A stretch of 64,000 nucleotides of DNA from Glebionis coronaria (Eukaryota > Streptophyta > Magnoliopsida > Asterales > Asteraceae): NCBI GenBank assembly GCA_025667525.1, contig CM046882.1:219092592-219156591 (forward strand), in the 5' to 3' direction. Position 1 is the first letter of the stretch; each line of letters begins with the position of its first letter. The notes beneath the pieces were generated by a model. It was given only the letters and a program-made list of their open reading frames with translations, searched no databases and was not told where the DNA came from. The position numbers and the translations under genes are program-made. Shown here piece by piece: positions 1 to 11,607 of this stretch.

Positions 1-150
1 CTTTTGGCTAAACACCATACCTCCACCGAGAACGAACTCGATTATTCGTCTTTACGTTTTTCCTAAAACGTATTGATTAATACTTACCCAACGACTTTTG
101 TGTTGCTTTGTTTTTTCCTAAAACAAAGTATATACAAAATACTTCAACAC
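1..150 (+). repeat. Element A 5' LTR, terminal 150 bp
   Basis: It is nearly identical to 13947-14094. The LTR ends in TTCAACA immediately before the primer-binding region. The rest of this LTR is left of the window. Confidence 0.9.
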
Positions 151-157
151 CAAAAAT

Positions 158-175
158 GACACCGCTGCCGGGGAG
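158..175 (+). other. Element A primer-binding site, tRNA-Asp type
   Basis: TGACACCGCTGCCGGGGA lies 7 nt after the LTR end. It closely matches the TGGCGCCGTTGCCGGGGA site that Athila-like elements use to prime reverse transcription from tRNA-Asp, with three differences. Confidence 0.75.
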
Positions 176-928
176 GTGTGTTTAGCCAAATTTATTTATC
201 GTGTTTATTTGAGTGTTTACGTTTTATTGTAAATACTTCTTTTTATTTTTCTATATTATTAACCATAGAAATAAATACGTGTTAAATAGAACTCTATTAA
301 CACAAAATCGTTTTCTCGTTTTTATTATGCATAATATATTGTATTTACGTAGAACAATTAACACACAATAATTATCCAAATACGCGAGAAATCGCACCTC
401 AATAGTTGAGCGTTCCGGTCACTATTGTTGTATCGAATTCAAACGAAAGTCTAAGGCAAAATAGATAAATACTCTTAATTGATTTAATCTCGATAAATAC
501 AAACTATAAGGTGGGTATAAGGCGGTTGTATTTCACAACCTAAGGAAAAAAGGCTCTTAAGTGCTTCGCGCCGCCTCGTTTTCTCCGCTCGCTTGTGCGT
601 ATTTTGAAAGTGACGATTAATTAGGGGTTTGCCACATCAAGTATTATTAATCTATTTTTGTGAGTTTTAATTATTGAACCTCGAAACGTTTTGGCGTCCG
701 CCAACGTTTCAAAGTCGACGAGGGTTTTTACTTCACATAATTACCTTCATTTTTCTTGGATTCATTAATCGAGACCTTTGATTAGTGGATAGTTTTTGTA
801 GATTAATTTCTACGTAATACACCAAAATTCCAAAAAAATAAAAAAACCAAAAACACAAAAAGATTCTTCGATTTTTCCCTCTATTTTTCATAATTCTTTT
901 ACTCAACCCCTCTGAATTTTAATTTTTC
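176..928 (+). other. Element A untranslated leader
   Basis: AT-rich DNA between the primer site and the first ATG. I see no conserved frame in it. It would form the leader of the genomic RNA downstream of U5. Confidence 0.5.
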
Positions 929-3102
929 ATGGATTTTCTTTGCCTAGGTTATGGGAGACGATTGTTTGGTTCCGTATTATGTCCATGGTGTATATGGGAA
1001 AAGTGCGGAGATTATATCGACTATGTAGATTTTAGATCTTGTCCCTCATGTAATCCGACCAATTGTTTGTATAATTCTAATGAAGAACGTCACCTCCATT
1101 GCCTATATTGTGGAAGTCCTTCCCATTGGCACTATGAGTGTCCATTTCAATACCCAAATCGTCACGAGCCGAATCCGAATTTCGTTGACCAATCTTCGCA
1201 ATGCCCAACGTCGTGCGAGAATTGTGGAAACGAACATCACTATGGGTACGATTGTCAACCGATGAACCAAAATACGTCTTTCGACAACCAATTTTCCGGT
1301 TTTGATGAATCACACGGTATGAGTTACGATTATAACAATGGGGTGGTTATTCATACGACGAACCGGATTTTTCTCAAAATCCGTGTTGCGACAATTGTGG
1401 GGGGCCTCACGATACCTATTCTTGCCAACCAACGAATTATGATGAACCCAATTCATACGATAATTCCGGTTTTGATAATTTTGAGTCCCCACCATACAAT
1501 CTCGATCCTCAAAATTCCCATGAGCCCGACCCATGTTACAATTCCGATTTTGAGCAATCATCTCCACAACATGTTTTCGATGATGATCTCGGTTCTAACC
1601 GCATCGACGAGTGTTGTAGACGCATCGACGAAAGTTCTAATCGTGTTTGTGAACGACTTGACACACTCTTTCAACTAGTTATGGAAAGAAATAATAACCC
1701 AATTATTGAAGAGGTTGAGAAGAGCATCGAAGATGAAAAAACGAGGGTGTCAACGATCGAGGTTTTTGAAAATGTTTTCGAAAATAAACAACAAGAAAAA
1801 CTCGTAGCACGTCTTGGAACAATGAATGCTAAACCTTTGGAACCTAATTTTTCTAATGAAGTTGAAATTATCAAAGATTTTCAAAATCAAAATACACAAA
1901 ATTTTGACGAAGATAGTCCGTTAAGTGATTTTGAAAAAGAAGAAATTGATAAGGTTTTAAGGAGAATTATTGACCCCTCGATTTTTGAAGAGTATCAAAA
2001 TATAATTCCGGAGGGACGCGTTACTACTATTTCTACGTCGTTTGAGAACCCGCATTCGATCCCTCCGAAGGACCAATTTGAAACCATCAAGGCTACAACG
2101 TCTCATGACGAGCCTTTTACTCCTAATCCCACACCATGTGAGATTATGGATTTATCATGTGAGAAGTCCATCGTTGGCCTTGCTCACATTGATATGTTTT
2201 TCGACGCCGATGTCGAAACTACTAAGGCAAAATCTTCAAATGAAGAGCCTTTTACTTCTATACCCACTACCGAAACCGATGCCTCTCTAAGCATGGGGGA
2301 GACGAATCTTAGCACTAATCCTAGTGTCGAGATCCCTATTCCAATCCAAAGTGAGCCTACGGTTTTCTCCGAAGATGAGGTAAGTGATTTTGCTCTTGAT
2401 GAATTTTTCCACGAAGATTCCAGCGAGGCAAATCACGATAGTGAGTGTGATTCTATATCACGTGATGGTGTCTCTCCCATTGACACTTCGGGGAGAGAAT
2501 CAACGACTTTTTCGAACCCGCTTTTCAATAACGATGATTTATCCGCTAGTGATGACGAGTCACTAATCGACGAGGACGTTCAAAATACCGATTTTAAAAT
2601 CTTTTCAAACCCTTTATTCGAATTTGATGACGCGTTCATTTTTGGTGACGTAAATCCTCTCTTTGATGAGACGTTCGAGGACATCGAGAGTGAGGATTCT
2701 AAGGATCTTAAACTCGATGAGCCGGATTTGCTAGTCACCCTCCCGACGTCTCATACGGTTGAGACAACTCTTTCTACTCATGACGTTTCCATTCTCGAGG
2801 GGTTCACCGATGGACCGCCTCTTGATGAGAATGAGGATTTTAATGAGGCTTTTGCCTTCGATCCAGGGGGAAATTTTGAAACTCCTATTTTGAGCAATTC
2901 TCTTTCGATTTCACCTTTGTTTCAAAGTATCCCTACCCACCCCCTCGGATTTGATGAGTTTACCTACGTCGTAAGGAGTTTTCTTCCTTACAAGACGTAT
3001 CCTCCGGCTTTGCGTGTTTTATTTTCAACAAAATGTGAGGATACGATCTTCGATCCCGGTATAAAGGCTTTGCCTTTATTCACGGTTGCTTTTGGGCCTT
3101 GA
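929..3102 (+). pseudogene. Zinc-knuckle and acidic gag-like protein of element A, one frameshift
   Basis: The first ATG (929) opens a Cys-rich domain: LCPWC and CPSC near the N-terminus, then CLYCGSPSHWHYEC and CENCGNEHHYGYDC, both CX2CX4HX4C zinc knuckles of the nucleocapsid type. Near 1330-1345, at a GGGG run, the reading shifts. The frame that runs on to 3102 holds a third motif (CDNCGGPHDTYSC), an amphipathic stretch with CCRRID, and about 470 residues rich in Asp, Glu, Ser and Phe with recurring NPLF motifs. No protease or polymerase follows. Similar proteins are common in Anthemideae genomes. I infer a nucleic-acid-binding structural role because of the knuckles and the position just after the leader. 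It is not a standard gag, since the knuckles are N-terminal and no capsid fold is recognisable. Confidence 0.65.
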
Positions 3103-4937
3103 TTACATGTAAGTCCCACTAAAAATGACCGAACCATGATTATCCCTGAATGATCACATTTATGGGGATTCGAGTCGAGCTTTTGACTCGGTTATCAAAA
3201 ACAAGGTGCCTTGTAGGGGAGTTCCATGCTTATCCATGTACATATTATCGCTTTCTAATGTAGCTTACGTGAGGGGATTTGTGCCCTTCCAACCTTTGTT
3301 CCGTGGTTGTTTGTGCATTGTGGTTTTTAGATGATCATGATCTTCACGATTGGAGCCTCTCGTGTTCGTTTTATGGGAGCACTCGATCGTTTGCTTTGAA
3401 TAATTTCTCGATATCCACATGATATATCCTTATTTGTTCTAACCTTAGGTTTTTAGCACACTTCATAAACGGCTTTAAATTTAATGGTTACACCCTTTCC
3501 ATGCTAGATTAAGCATTCGACTACGTCTCTAGTATGGGGGTGCTTTCACCCCTAGACTCGAAATATTGAGGACAATCTTTAGTTTTAGTATGGGGGGTGA
3601 GTAGATACTTCACCTTGCTTACGTCATCACGCAATCCAATTTTCATCATTTTGTTCTCGTTTTGTTGCAAAATAAGGCTAAAAATGGCCAAATTTTAAAT
3701 TTTTTCTATTTTTTCATAAGTGTTTAAGACACGAATGTAGGTTTTTCGATGGTGAGAATAAGAGTAATTTTTGACTCGACCGTGCGTGTTGAGCGCTTAG
3801 CTTCGATTCCTTAACTTTTTAGGCTAAGTCTCTTAAACGAGGACGAGAAATGATAGAGTTATTTATAAGTCTCGTAATCGTCACGATCTCATGTGTAGTA
3901 ATTATTAGGTTATTCTCCCCACGCTTTTGTATAATAAATTGTTAATAAATATTGATTTAGCGGTTTAGTCACTATTGTTGGTTTCTAATTTGTTTTAGTA
4001 GCTTCCATGTAATTAAATTGGGAAAACATTAAGGTATCGCCAGCGTCACGGTTTTGAAGTATTGGCAACCCGAATAATCGAAAGCTTCACCTAATAATAA
4101 GATTTCAAGTGCTCACCTAGATTAAGCTAAAAATTTGAAGCTCACAAGGCCGAAAAATCTATGCCCAAATTGAAAGTGAATCAAGCCTTAATCTTTGAAG
4201 CTTTAAAGATCCAAAATTCGCCTTAGCGTGAGGATATAAGTCTTTAGCCAATAAAACCACCGATGAGGCGGATAATAAAAGGCTAGGCAAGACCGAAGTC
4301 ATAATAAAAGCTCCATGGCGGAGTTGAATAAAAGATGGAGGTAAACCATGATAATAAAACCACCGATGATGGAGGATAATAAAAGTCATGGTAATAAGTC
4401 TCATGTTCAAAACCGTTATAAAACCGTGTTTATCGATCCTTCTTGTTGACTTAATTTTTTGACATCGTTGTCGATTAGGGTGAATTATTAATTCGATAGT
4501 TTTTGTTACACCGTTAAGGCTCTATTTTTAGACATAATCTCTATTCACGCATAAGTCAATGATGTATCCTCGTGAACATTCAAGAAAAAATAAAATATAA
4601 GAGATACCAAGTAGGAATAAGGGAGTTTATGTGTGTAATTAACACTCATGAGTAATGATTGTGTTGCTAACTTATAATAACAATGATCTCGTTGCACGCT
4701 TAGCATGGAATTGGGTGAAAATCGAGGACGACGAAATTATTTCTAACGAAGCATTCATGTGTTCTTGTTCTATGATCCTAAAAGTCACTTTATTGTGATG
4801 AAAGCAATACATTATGTCTAAAACACGTGTAGTAGTTTATTATAGTTTATGTTTTCAATAAATGTCATCATAAAATGAATTTTGGAGGTGCTAAGATACT
4901 TTATTCTAGCATTACGTGGGGACACGGCAATGGTTTA
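3103..4937 (+). other. Element A non-coding spacer before the 3' LTR
   Basis: No long frame. Two extra G-rich tracts of the polypurine type, GTATGGGGG at 3531 and AGTATGGGGGG at 3587, resemble the real tract at 4938. Around 4251-4282 and 4356-4386 an imperfect repeat recurs (AATAAAACCACCGATGA followed by GGATAATAAAAG). Long spacers between the last frame and the 3' LTR are usual in Athila-type elements. Confidence 0.5.
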
Positions 4938-4948
4938 GTATGGGGGAG
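4938..4948 (+). other. Element A polypurine tract
   Basis: GTATGGGGGAG directly precedes the LTR start TGATGAGACT, the position required to prime plus-strand synthesis. Confidence 0.75.
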
Positions 4949-6107
4949 TGATGAGACTGCAATTATACATAGTCTCATCGTCCAAATCGGGCTTAAAACG
5001 CTTAAAATATCATGAAAATACCCCTATATATGCTTGTATTTGTGTCTTGTGTATTTTAGGTACGGATATCGTGTAATCAACAAAAGATCACAAGAATGAA
5101 GCAAAAACGAACACGGGAAATGAAGCCGCATAAAGAACCGGACCCGAATCATGAATTTCCAAAGAAGTCCTTGAAAATTGAAGATTGTCAAGTTTGGTCC
5201 TCCAAGTTTGAAGACTTGTCATTTTATACCCTTTTAAAACTCTAAAATTACATTGTGGTACCTAAAATGTCAAGAGTTACATATTTGGTCCATGAATAAT
5301 TTCACAAAATCGAAGTCGGGATCACACTCAATGGAGCTAAAACGAGTATTTTTGGATCAACTCGACGACATTTGAAGATTTTGCAAGTTAAAAGTCAAAG
5401 TCGAAACCCGACAATGAAGACGGCATGAAAAACCGATCCCAAATCCTAAAATAATATTTTATGAACTAACCCGCACCCGTTTAACGGGCTGGGTCGGCCC
5501 ATATTAATGTTATTAACACAAAACAATTTAACAAGTTTAACCAAACTTGATTTAGGCCCATGTAAACCTTTATTTATCTTCCACCGAAATTGGGCCTCCA
5601 ATGCACCCCTTAGCCCACCTAAATGACTAATGACAAAATCTATGTTAATGTTTTTGTATCAGACGAAAAAGAAAAATAGGGGGTGTATGACTTTTATTTT
5701 ACAACGAGAGAAAAAATATAAAAGAGGGATTAGGGTTGATGTAAACCACCAGCCACCATCCTAATCTTCTCTTAACCCTCATCACTATCCACCTTACCCC
5801 ACATACTACCACCCCCGTGACTTTATATTTTCCAGCTCATCACATTCGAGCTACAGGCCAAAACCTCATCACGAGATTCTACACAAAGGCTGACATCGAA
5901 GACTGGATGGATGGTATTGATCATCTTGCGTGCTCCCTACACCAAATCAACACTCAGGATCAAATTTTACCTATGACAATCACATGGGATACAAAAAGAA
6001 GCAACAAGAAGAAGGTATCTCCAATAGCATATTCACAGCATCTACAAGGGCTTTTAGGGGAATTCGTGTATTAGGGTTTTTAGATTCCAGTAGCTTCTAT
6101 GAACTAC

Positions 6108-6114
6108 TATAAAG
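6108..6114 (+). promoter_or_regulatory. Putative TATA box of element A LTR
   Basis: TATAAAG followed by a GC-richer stretch, about 1160 bp into the LTR. Element E, an independent copy on the reverse strand, has CTATATAAAG about 1195 bp into its LTR (40072-40085), which supports a conserved core promoter. Confidence 0.55.
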
Positions 6115-7371
6115 AGAGGCCCAACTTGTGGTAACCCTCTTGTTCCAATTTTTAGTTCTCAAATTTGTAATATGGTATTAAAATTTGATGAATGAAATTG
6201 AGTTCCAATTTTATTTTAACTTGCAAAGTTAATTTTAAGTCATTTACTTTTTCAGTTTTGTTCTTAAATTTTCTCAAAACAAAAGAAAATTGCTTTTTTT
6301 TATCAACTGTTTTATAAACTCAAGGGGTACGGATTGTTATTGTTGGTTTGATATTGTTGTTTCTATTCACATTTGTTGAATCTTAGCAGTGGGAAGCTTG
6401 TGCACGGGCGTGCACATAAGCTTATGCTTCCGAGGGTGTGGAAGTACATCCTTGCCGTAAGTCTACTCTTCCATTTTTGTTGTTTATTTTATTTTTTGGT
6501 AAAAAAAATTGTCGTTTGATGATATTTGGTTCATGTTTATGAATTTGTGATTTCTGTGTGAAATCTTGTTGCGTGTGAGATATTGATCATTACCATGTTA
6601 AAGTTCTTTGTTTGTGTCGATTTTAAACTAAAATCTTTTGAAAAATCTGTTGCATAGAACTTTAAGGTGTGTTTGGGAGAACTTGGTGTGGACCGTGTAT
6701 ACCACGTTCAGGCCAAGTTGAGCTTTGCACAACTTATAGGGGTCTAAGTAAGTGTATTTTTGCAAAAGATTTGGTGGTTTAGTGAGAAAGTTAATTTGTA
6801 AGTTCATCATAAAAATCTATCATAATTTGGATGTTAGTTGATTTTGGCTTTAAGTTTGCGAATTAGACATTTAGGTCTTGCGGGTTTAGTGTTGGAATTC
6901 TGTTTTGTAAGTTTTATTAAAATCTATCCTAATTTTAGTATTGTTGCTATCTTGATGTTATGTGATATAAAGTGCATAGAGGGTTGATAACTAATGAAGT
7001 GTGTGTGATGTCGAATGCTCAGTAATATTTTTAGGACTTGCTTCATGTTTGTGTGCGACCCTGCCTCTTACTGTTTGCCATAACCACCTTCAAACCATCA
7101 GCTATTAGTTTAAATTCAAAATTGAGTTTTGTAACAATCTTATTCTTGGTTGTTAGATTGTATTTGATTAGATTTGTGTTGTGTTAGTGGTCTCAAAACA
7201 CACAATGGTGATGACCATTTGTGTACGATTTTGAACACCAAACCTGCATAAACTTTCAGAGGGGTCTAGGGGCTTTGGTGTTTTGTTTCTAGGCTCGAAA
7301 TTTTGCTTACAGATTAGAAAACTAGGATTAGTATTATTAGGTGTTTTAGTAGATTTAGTTTATGAGTGTTC

Positions 7372-7685
7372 TGTTATGTATTTAGTCTTTATTAGCCTAA
7401 GTCATGTCTAGGGGATAGTTATCAAGATTCCTAAGTAGCCTATAGCAATAAAGGTCGGTTGGCTGTGTCGAAGCCCAACCCGACCCGTAGGACTATGTAT
7501 TAGTCGGTTCCCCCTCATCTCTATAAAAGGAGGTGAGGGGGAACGAGATTCACAACGCATTCTTTATCAATAAATCTAATCGTTCGATTAGGAGACATAC
7601 CTTGTGGGTTCTTATCTTTTCTGTCGATGGCTTCATAGATCGATGTTCCGCGTCTAGTAACTAGGTTGTAGTCGATTCTACTACA
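7372..7685 (+). repeat. Element D 5' LTR
   Basis: TGTTATG...CTACTACA, 314 bp, identical by eye to 11628-11941. It contains TATAAAAG at 7522-7529 in the loop of an inverted repeat. Confidence 0.95.
7507..7544 (+). promoter_or_regulatory. TATA box held in the loop of a 15-bp inverted repeat (D 5' LTR)
   Basis: Left arm GTTCCCCCTCATCTC (7507-7521), loop TATAAAAG (7522-7529), right arm GAGGTGAGGGGGAAC (7530-7544). The arms pair at 14 of 15 positions, with one G:U-type mismatch. The same structure recurs at 11763-11800 in the 3' LTR. Confidence 0.85.
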
Positions 7686-7687
7686 AG

Positions 7688-7699
7688 TGGTATCAGAGC
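7688..7699 (+). other. Element D primer-binding site, initiator tRNA-Met
   Basis: TGGTATCAGAGC, two bases after the LTR end, is the standard plant copia primer site complementary to the 3' end of initiator tRNA-Met. Confidence 0.95.
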
Positions 7700-8595
7700 T
7701 TTGGTTTGAAGGTCTCGTTGGTTTACTAGGATCGATCGAAGAAGAGGGTTGCTTGGTGATCGGTTTATAGACATCAAGGAACAGCAGGTCGTCGATTGAA
7801 AAGGGTTTCTTCTTCTGGGTTCGATTGAAAGGGTTTTTCTGATCGAAGGTTTGGTGGTGTTGGTGTTGCCGCCATTGTTTCAGGGAAGAAGAAAGATACG
7901 GTTGGTTTTTTTTTTAAAAAGTCAACTAAATAAAACACAAATACTAGAAGTAATAATACTAGTTATTAAGGGTTTATTTTTCTTGGGCTCGTGTTTTGGG
8001 TCAAGATTAATATTGGGCCAAAATATAAAGGTGTTATTATTCTTTCATTAAAGAAATATATTAGGCCTAATTTTGTTTTTATAAAACAAAAGGATAGTAT
8101 TATTACTTCGGGTATTTTACACAAGGGGACTTCATAGTTCGTGATTGTGAGGGTTAATATATCACAAGGTTTAGCGAATTATCGAAGGGGCTTTGTCGGT
8201 TTGTGATTGTGAGGTTTATCACAAGGTTTAGCAAATCAACAAAGGGATAAAGAGCGTTCAAAACTTGTCGAGGTTGCAAGATTTCTTAGGTTATTAGAAA
8301 TCGGTTTGCAAAATTAAAAGTACGACAAGGGTTACTTCAAAAGGAGTCGGGTACTTTCTTGATTCAAGGATTGTCGATTTATTGGATAGGTTAATTTCCA
8401 AGGTTCAGTCGATATTTGAGTAAGAAAGGGTTTTCTTTTGAAGGGTTACTTGCTTTGATCGATTGCTGAGATTTTATCTTAGGGTTATATCGATAAATCA
8501 AGGGGTGTTTTACACACGGAATACTTTGTTAGATCGTGGTTTTTGTGTAGGTAAATTCACAAAAGGTTAAACGGTTAGCAAAGGGTTAAAATAGG
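7700..8595 (+). other. Element D leader
   Basis: About 0.9 kb without a supported frame between primer site and gag ATG. It has several TTTAGCRAATYA-type repeats (for example 8168 and 8228). In related elements this region carries dimerisation and packaging signals; I cannot identify them here. Confidence 0.4.
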
Positions 8596-10353
8596 ATGAC
8601 GCTGAGCAAGTTTAACATCGAGAAGTTCGATGGGAAGAATGACTTTGGGTTATGGCAGGTAAGGATGAAGGCTTTGTTGGAACATCTGGAATTAGATGCA
8701 GCATTGGAGGAATTACCGGCCGCCACAATAGTGGCTTACGATAACGTCATTCAGAAAAAGGCTTACAGCGCATTGATCTTGTGTTTGGATGATCGGGTCC
8801 TACGGGAGATCACCAAGGAGACGACTGCAGCGGGGGTTTGGTCAAAGCTCGAGTCTTTGTACATGACAAAGTCATTGGCCAACAAGTTGTACCTGAAGAA
8901 GAAGTTGTATACATTCTACATGCCGACTGGACGAAAGATTTCCGAGCATATAGATGAGTTCAACAAAATCGTTGTTGATTTAGCAAATATTGAGGTAAAA
9001 TTCGAGGATGAAGATCTTGCTTTATTGTTACTCACGTCTTTACCAGCATCATACGAACACTTTGTGGATACTTTGCTATATGGTCGGGATACTTTGAAGC
9101 TAGAAGACGTGCTCGCGATACTTAATTCTAGGGAACTTCAGAAGATGACGGAAGCAAAGGGTGATGGTGGTGAAGGGTTGTATGTGAGGGAGAGATCTAA
9201 TCAGAGAGATATGGAGCAGGGTGAAAATAGTTCGTGGTTAAGGTCACAAGGAAGGAGCAACAAACTCAGGTGTTATATATGTCAGTCTGAGGATCATTTG
9301 AAGAGGGATTGTCCCAGGTATAATCACAAGAAATCTCAAGGTTTTGTCAGGAGTAAAGATCAGGTATCCGGTTCTGGAGCTGATGGGTATGACAATGCTG
9401 ATGTTATGATGGCTATGAGTGTTGATGAACTTTTGGACTGGATCATGGATTCAGGGGGCTCATACCATATGACACACAGGAGAGATTACTTGGTTGATTT
9501 TAAAGAGTATGACGGTGGTAATGTACTGCTAGGTGATGGCAGGGAATGCCGTGTACGGGGGACAGGAAAGGTTCGAGTACGAATGAGGGATGGATCAAGT
9601 TTCTTGTTGGACAACGTCAGGTATGTTCCGGAATTAAGACGAAACTTGATATCGCTGGGCACTCTTGAAAAAGAGGGTTTTACCGTGAAGATGCAGTTGG
9701 GCAAGATCAAGGTTATAAAGGGTTCACTGGTGGTACTATCAGGAACCAGAAGGGCTAATTGCGTATATACCCTGAACGGTCAGGCTATGACCGGGAAAAC
9801 AATGAAGGGTAGGAAGCAGTTAGGAAAATTTCAGACTGGGTGGAAGATCAAGACAGGTGATGTTCTTGATTCATGTAATCAGAAGTCTACACAACAATGT
9901 ATGAAGAGTGGGGTCGCCAAACATTTGGATGTTACAGGGTTACAGCAGCAGAATGGGTTGGTTGAGATGACAAACGTGACACTCTTGGATAAGGTACATT
10001 GTTTTCTGATTAAGTCTGGTCTGTCCAAGGTTTTTTGGACAGAGGATACAACCATGTCTACATATCTAGATAATAGGTCACCATCAGCAGCGATTGGATT
10101 CAAGAATACTATAGATATGTTTGGCGTTTTTGGTTGGCTTGCTAGTATTGAGCAAGGGATGCTTGAACCGGTTAATTTCAAGTGCATATTCCTGGGATAC
10201 CGTAAAGGTATGAATGTTTATCAACTTTGGAGGTTAGATGACGTTACTTCAAAGGGAGTGCTTTACAGGAATATGGGTTTCAATGAAAGTGGGCAATACA
10301 AGAAAACTTTCATTGGTTCTGGTGTATGTACAAGTTCAGTGCAGGTGTTGTAA
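8596..10353 (+). CDS. Element D Gag with protease remnant and decayed integrase tail
   Basis: 585 codons from ATG. Residues about 1-190 are the copia Gag domain (FDGKNDFGLWQVRMKALLE; LTSLPASYEHFVDTLLYG), complete and without stops. A CX2CX4HX4C zinc knuckle, CYICQSEDHLKRDC, lies near residue 230. At about 285 is WIMDSGGSYHMT, an aspartic protease active site with DSG intact, followed by a normal protease body ending near residue 390. The integrase zinc domain and catalytic core are missing. What remains near 455-560 resembles the C-terminal integrase segment (QQQNGLVE, IFLGYRKG) in altered form. The frame ends in TAA. Gag and perhaps protease could be functional; integrase cannot be. Confidence 0.8.
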   Translation: MTLSKFNIEKFDGKNDFGLWQVRMKALLEHLELDAALEELPAATIVAYDNVIQKKAYSALILCLDDRVLREITKETTAAGVWSKLESLYMTKSLANKLYLKKKLYTFYMPTGRKISEHIDEFNKIVVDLANIEVKFEDEDLALLLLTSLPASYEHFVDTLLYGRDTLKLEDVLAILNSRELQKMTEAKGDGGEGLYVRERSNQRDMEQGENSSWLRSQGRSNKLRCYICQSEDHLKRDCPRYNHKKSQGFVRSKDQVSGSGADGYDNADVMMAMSVDELLDWIMDSGGSYHMTHRRDYLVDFKEYDGGNVLLGDGRECRVRGTGKVRVRMRDGSSFLLDNVRYVPELRRNLISLGTLEKEGFTVKMQLGKIKVIKGSLVVLSGTRRANCVYTLNGQAMTGKTMKGRKQLGKFQTGWKIKTGDVLDSCNQKSTQQCMKSGVAKHLDVTGLQQQNGLVEMTNVTLLDKVHCFLIKSGLSKVFWTEDTTMSTYLDNRSPSAAIGFKNTIDMFGVFGWLASIEQGMLEPVNFKCIFLGYRKGMNVYQLWRLDDVTSKGVLYRNMGFNESGQYKKTFIGSGVCTSSVQVL

Positions 10354-11607
10354 GGAGTTGAGTTTGAGGTGGAATATCGGGAGGATCATGCATTTGAGGT
10401 GGAACCTCAAGGGAATGTTGATCATGTAGATGTTTCAAAGAAAGTACAAACTCAAGTTTTGATATACTATCATCTAGCACGTGATAGGGAGCAACACTTA
10501 GCACGGGAACTGTTCAAGTATAGAGAAGACAGTAATGATACTACTTTTGCAGTTGCTGCAGTGAAGAAGATATATGCACACAAGTCATTGACTTTCAATG
10601 ATATAGTTGCTTGTGAGGTTCTTTCCAAGTGGATGACTGGATTGAAGGAAGAAATGGATACTCGGTTAGATGTGCATGTGCTCAGCAACGGTTGCAGGAA
10701 AAGCAGTGACGACAGATACAGTTATTACTGGGAGGATACACCAGGTATGTTCATACATCTATTTCTCTATATAGATTGTATGGTATTTTCTTGCGGATGC
10801 AAGGCTGAGATCTCGGTTACTAAGGATTTGCTGGTAAAAGCAAAGGGAAATATACTTGGTATTAAGATCATCAGGAATCGGAGTGGTAATACTCTGAGGG
10901 TGTCACAGTCCAGGTTTTACAACAGAAAGTTGGTACAGACTTTGTTGAAGGGACACTCCATACTGTCGTTGGAGGATAGTCTATCAGGGGACTGTGATGT
11001 GGTAAAGAATAGTAAGTGGTCATATATATATGCGGTTGGAAGCCAGGAGTATCAGGTGGTCTGCACGAGACCTGACATAGCATCTGCAGATGTGAGTATG
11101 TTGGATAGATTTGATCGTGGATTACAGACATACGTACAAGTTTTTGTGGATTTTGACTACACCATGGGTAGATCGATCACTGTCATGGGTAGATCAATCA
11201 CAGGGTACGAGTTGCTGATACATGGATGTGCGAGGAGCTGGGAAGCTAAGTTGCAGCACAAGGAGGCTTTGTGGACAACTAAAGCGGAGTATATGACACT
11301 TACGGAGGTTGTGAAAGGAGCTATTTGGCTAAGGGGATTCTTGGAAGAGTTAGGCGTGAAGCTTAACACTGTTGCAGTTAATTGTGATAATCAGGGCGCG
11401 ATTCATCTATCGCGGAATCATGTTTTTCATGATAGGACTAAGCACATCAATGTGCGTTATCACTTTATCAGAAGAGTCTTGGTTGCAAAGACGGCTGAAG
11501 TTCTGAAGGTGTGTACTGAACACAATGCTGCGGATGCCTTGACGAAGGTGGTACCTGGACGCAAGTTACAACACTGCTTGAAGCTGCTGAGTGTTGGGAT
11601 AGGCTAA
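10354..11607 (+). pseudogene. Element D remnant RT and RNase H, in frame with Gag
   Basis: This region is in the same frame as the gag frame, separated from it by a single TAA (10351-10353), and stays open to 11607. The RT palm is mostly absent. The usual YVDD is YIDC (about 10770), so a catalytic aspartate is lost. The RNase H end is better kept: TTKAEYMTLTE, NCDNQGAIHLSRN, DRTKHINVRYHFIR, NAADALTKV. A direct repeat encodes MGRSIT twice (11164 onward). Long openness with lost catalytic motifs suggests either very recent decay or selection on something other than catalysis. Confidence 0.75.

Noticed and set aside
5817..6074. 85-aa protein in A's LTR
   Set aside because: It lies in U3 immediately before the TATA box, is not obviously conserved in element E, and has no recognisable domain.
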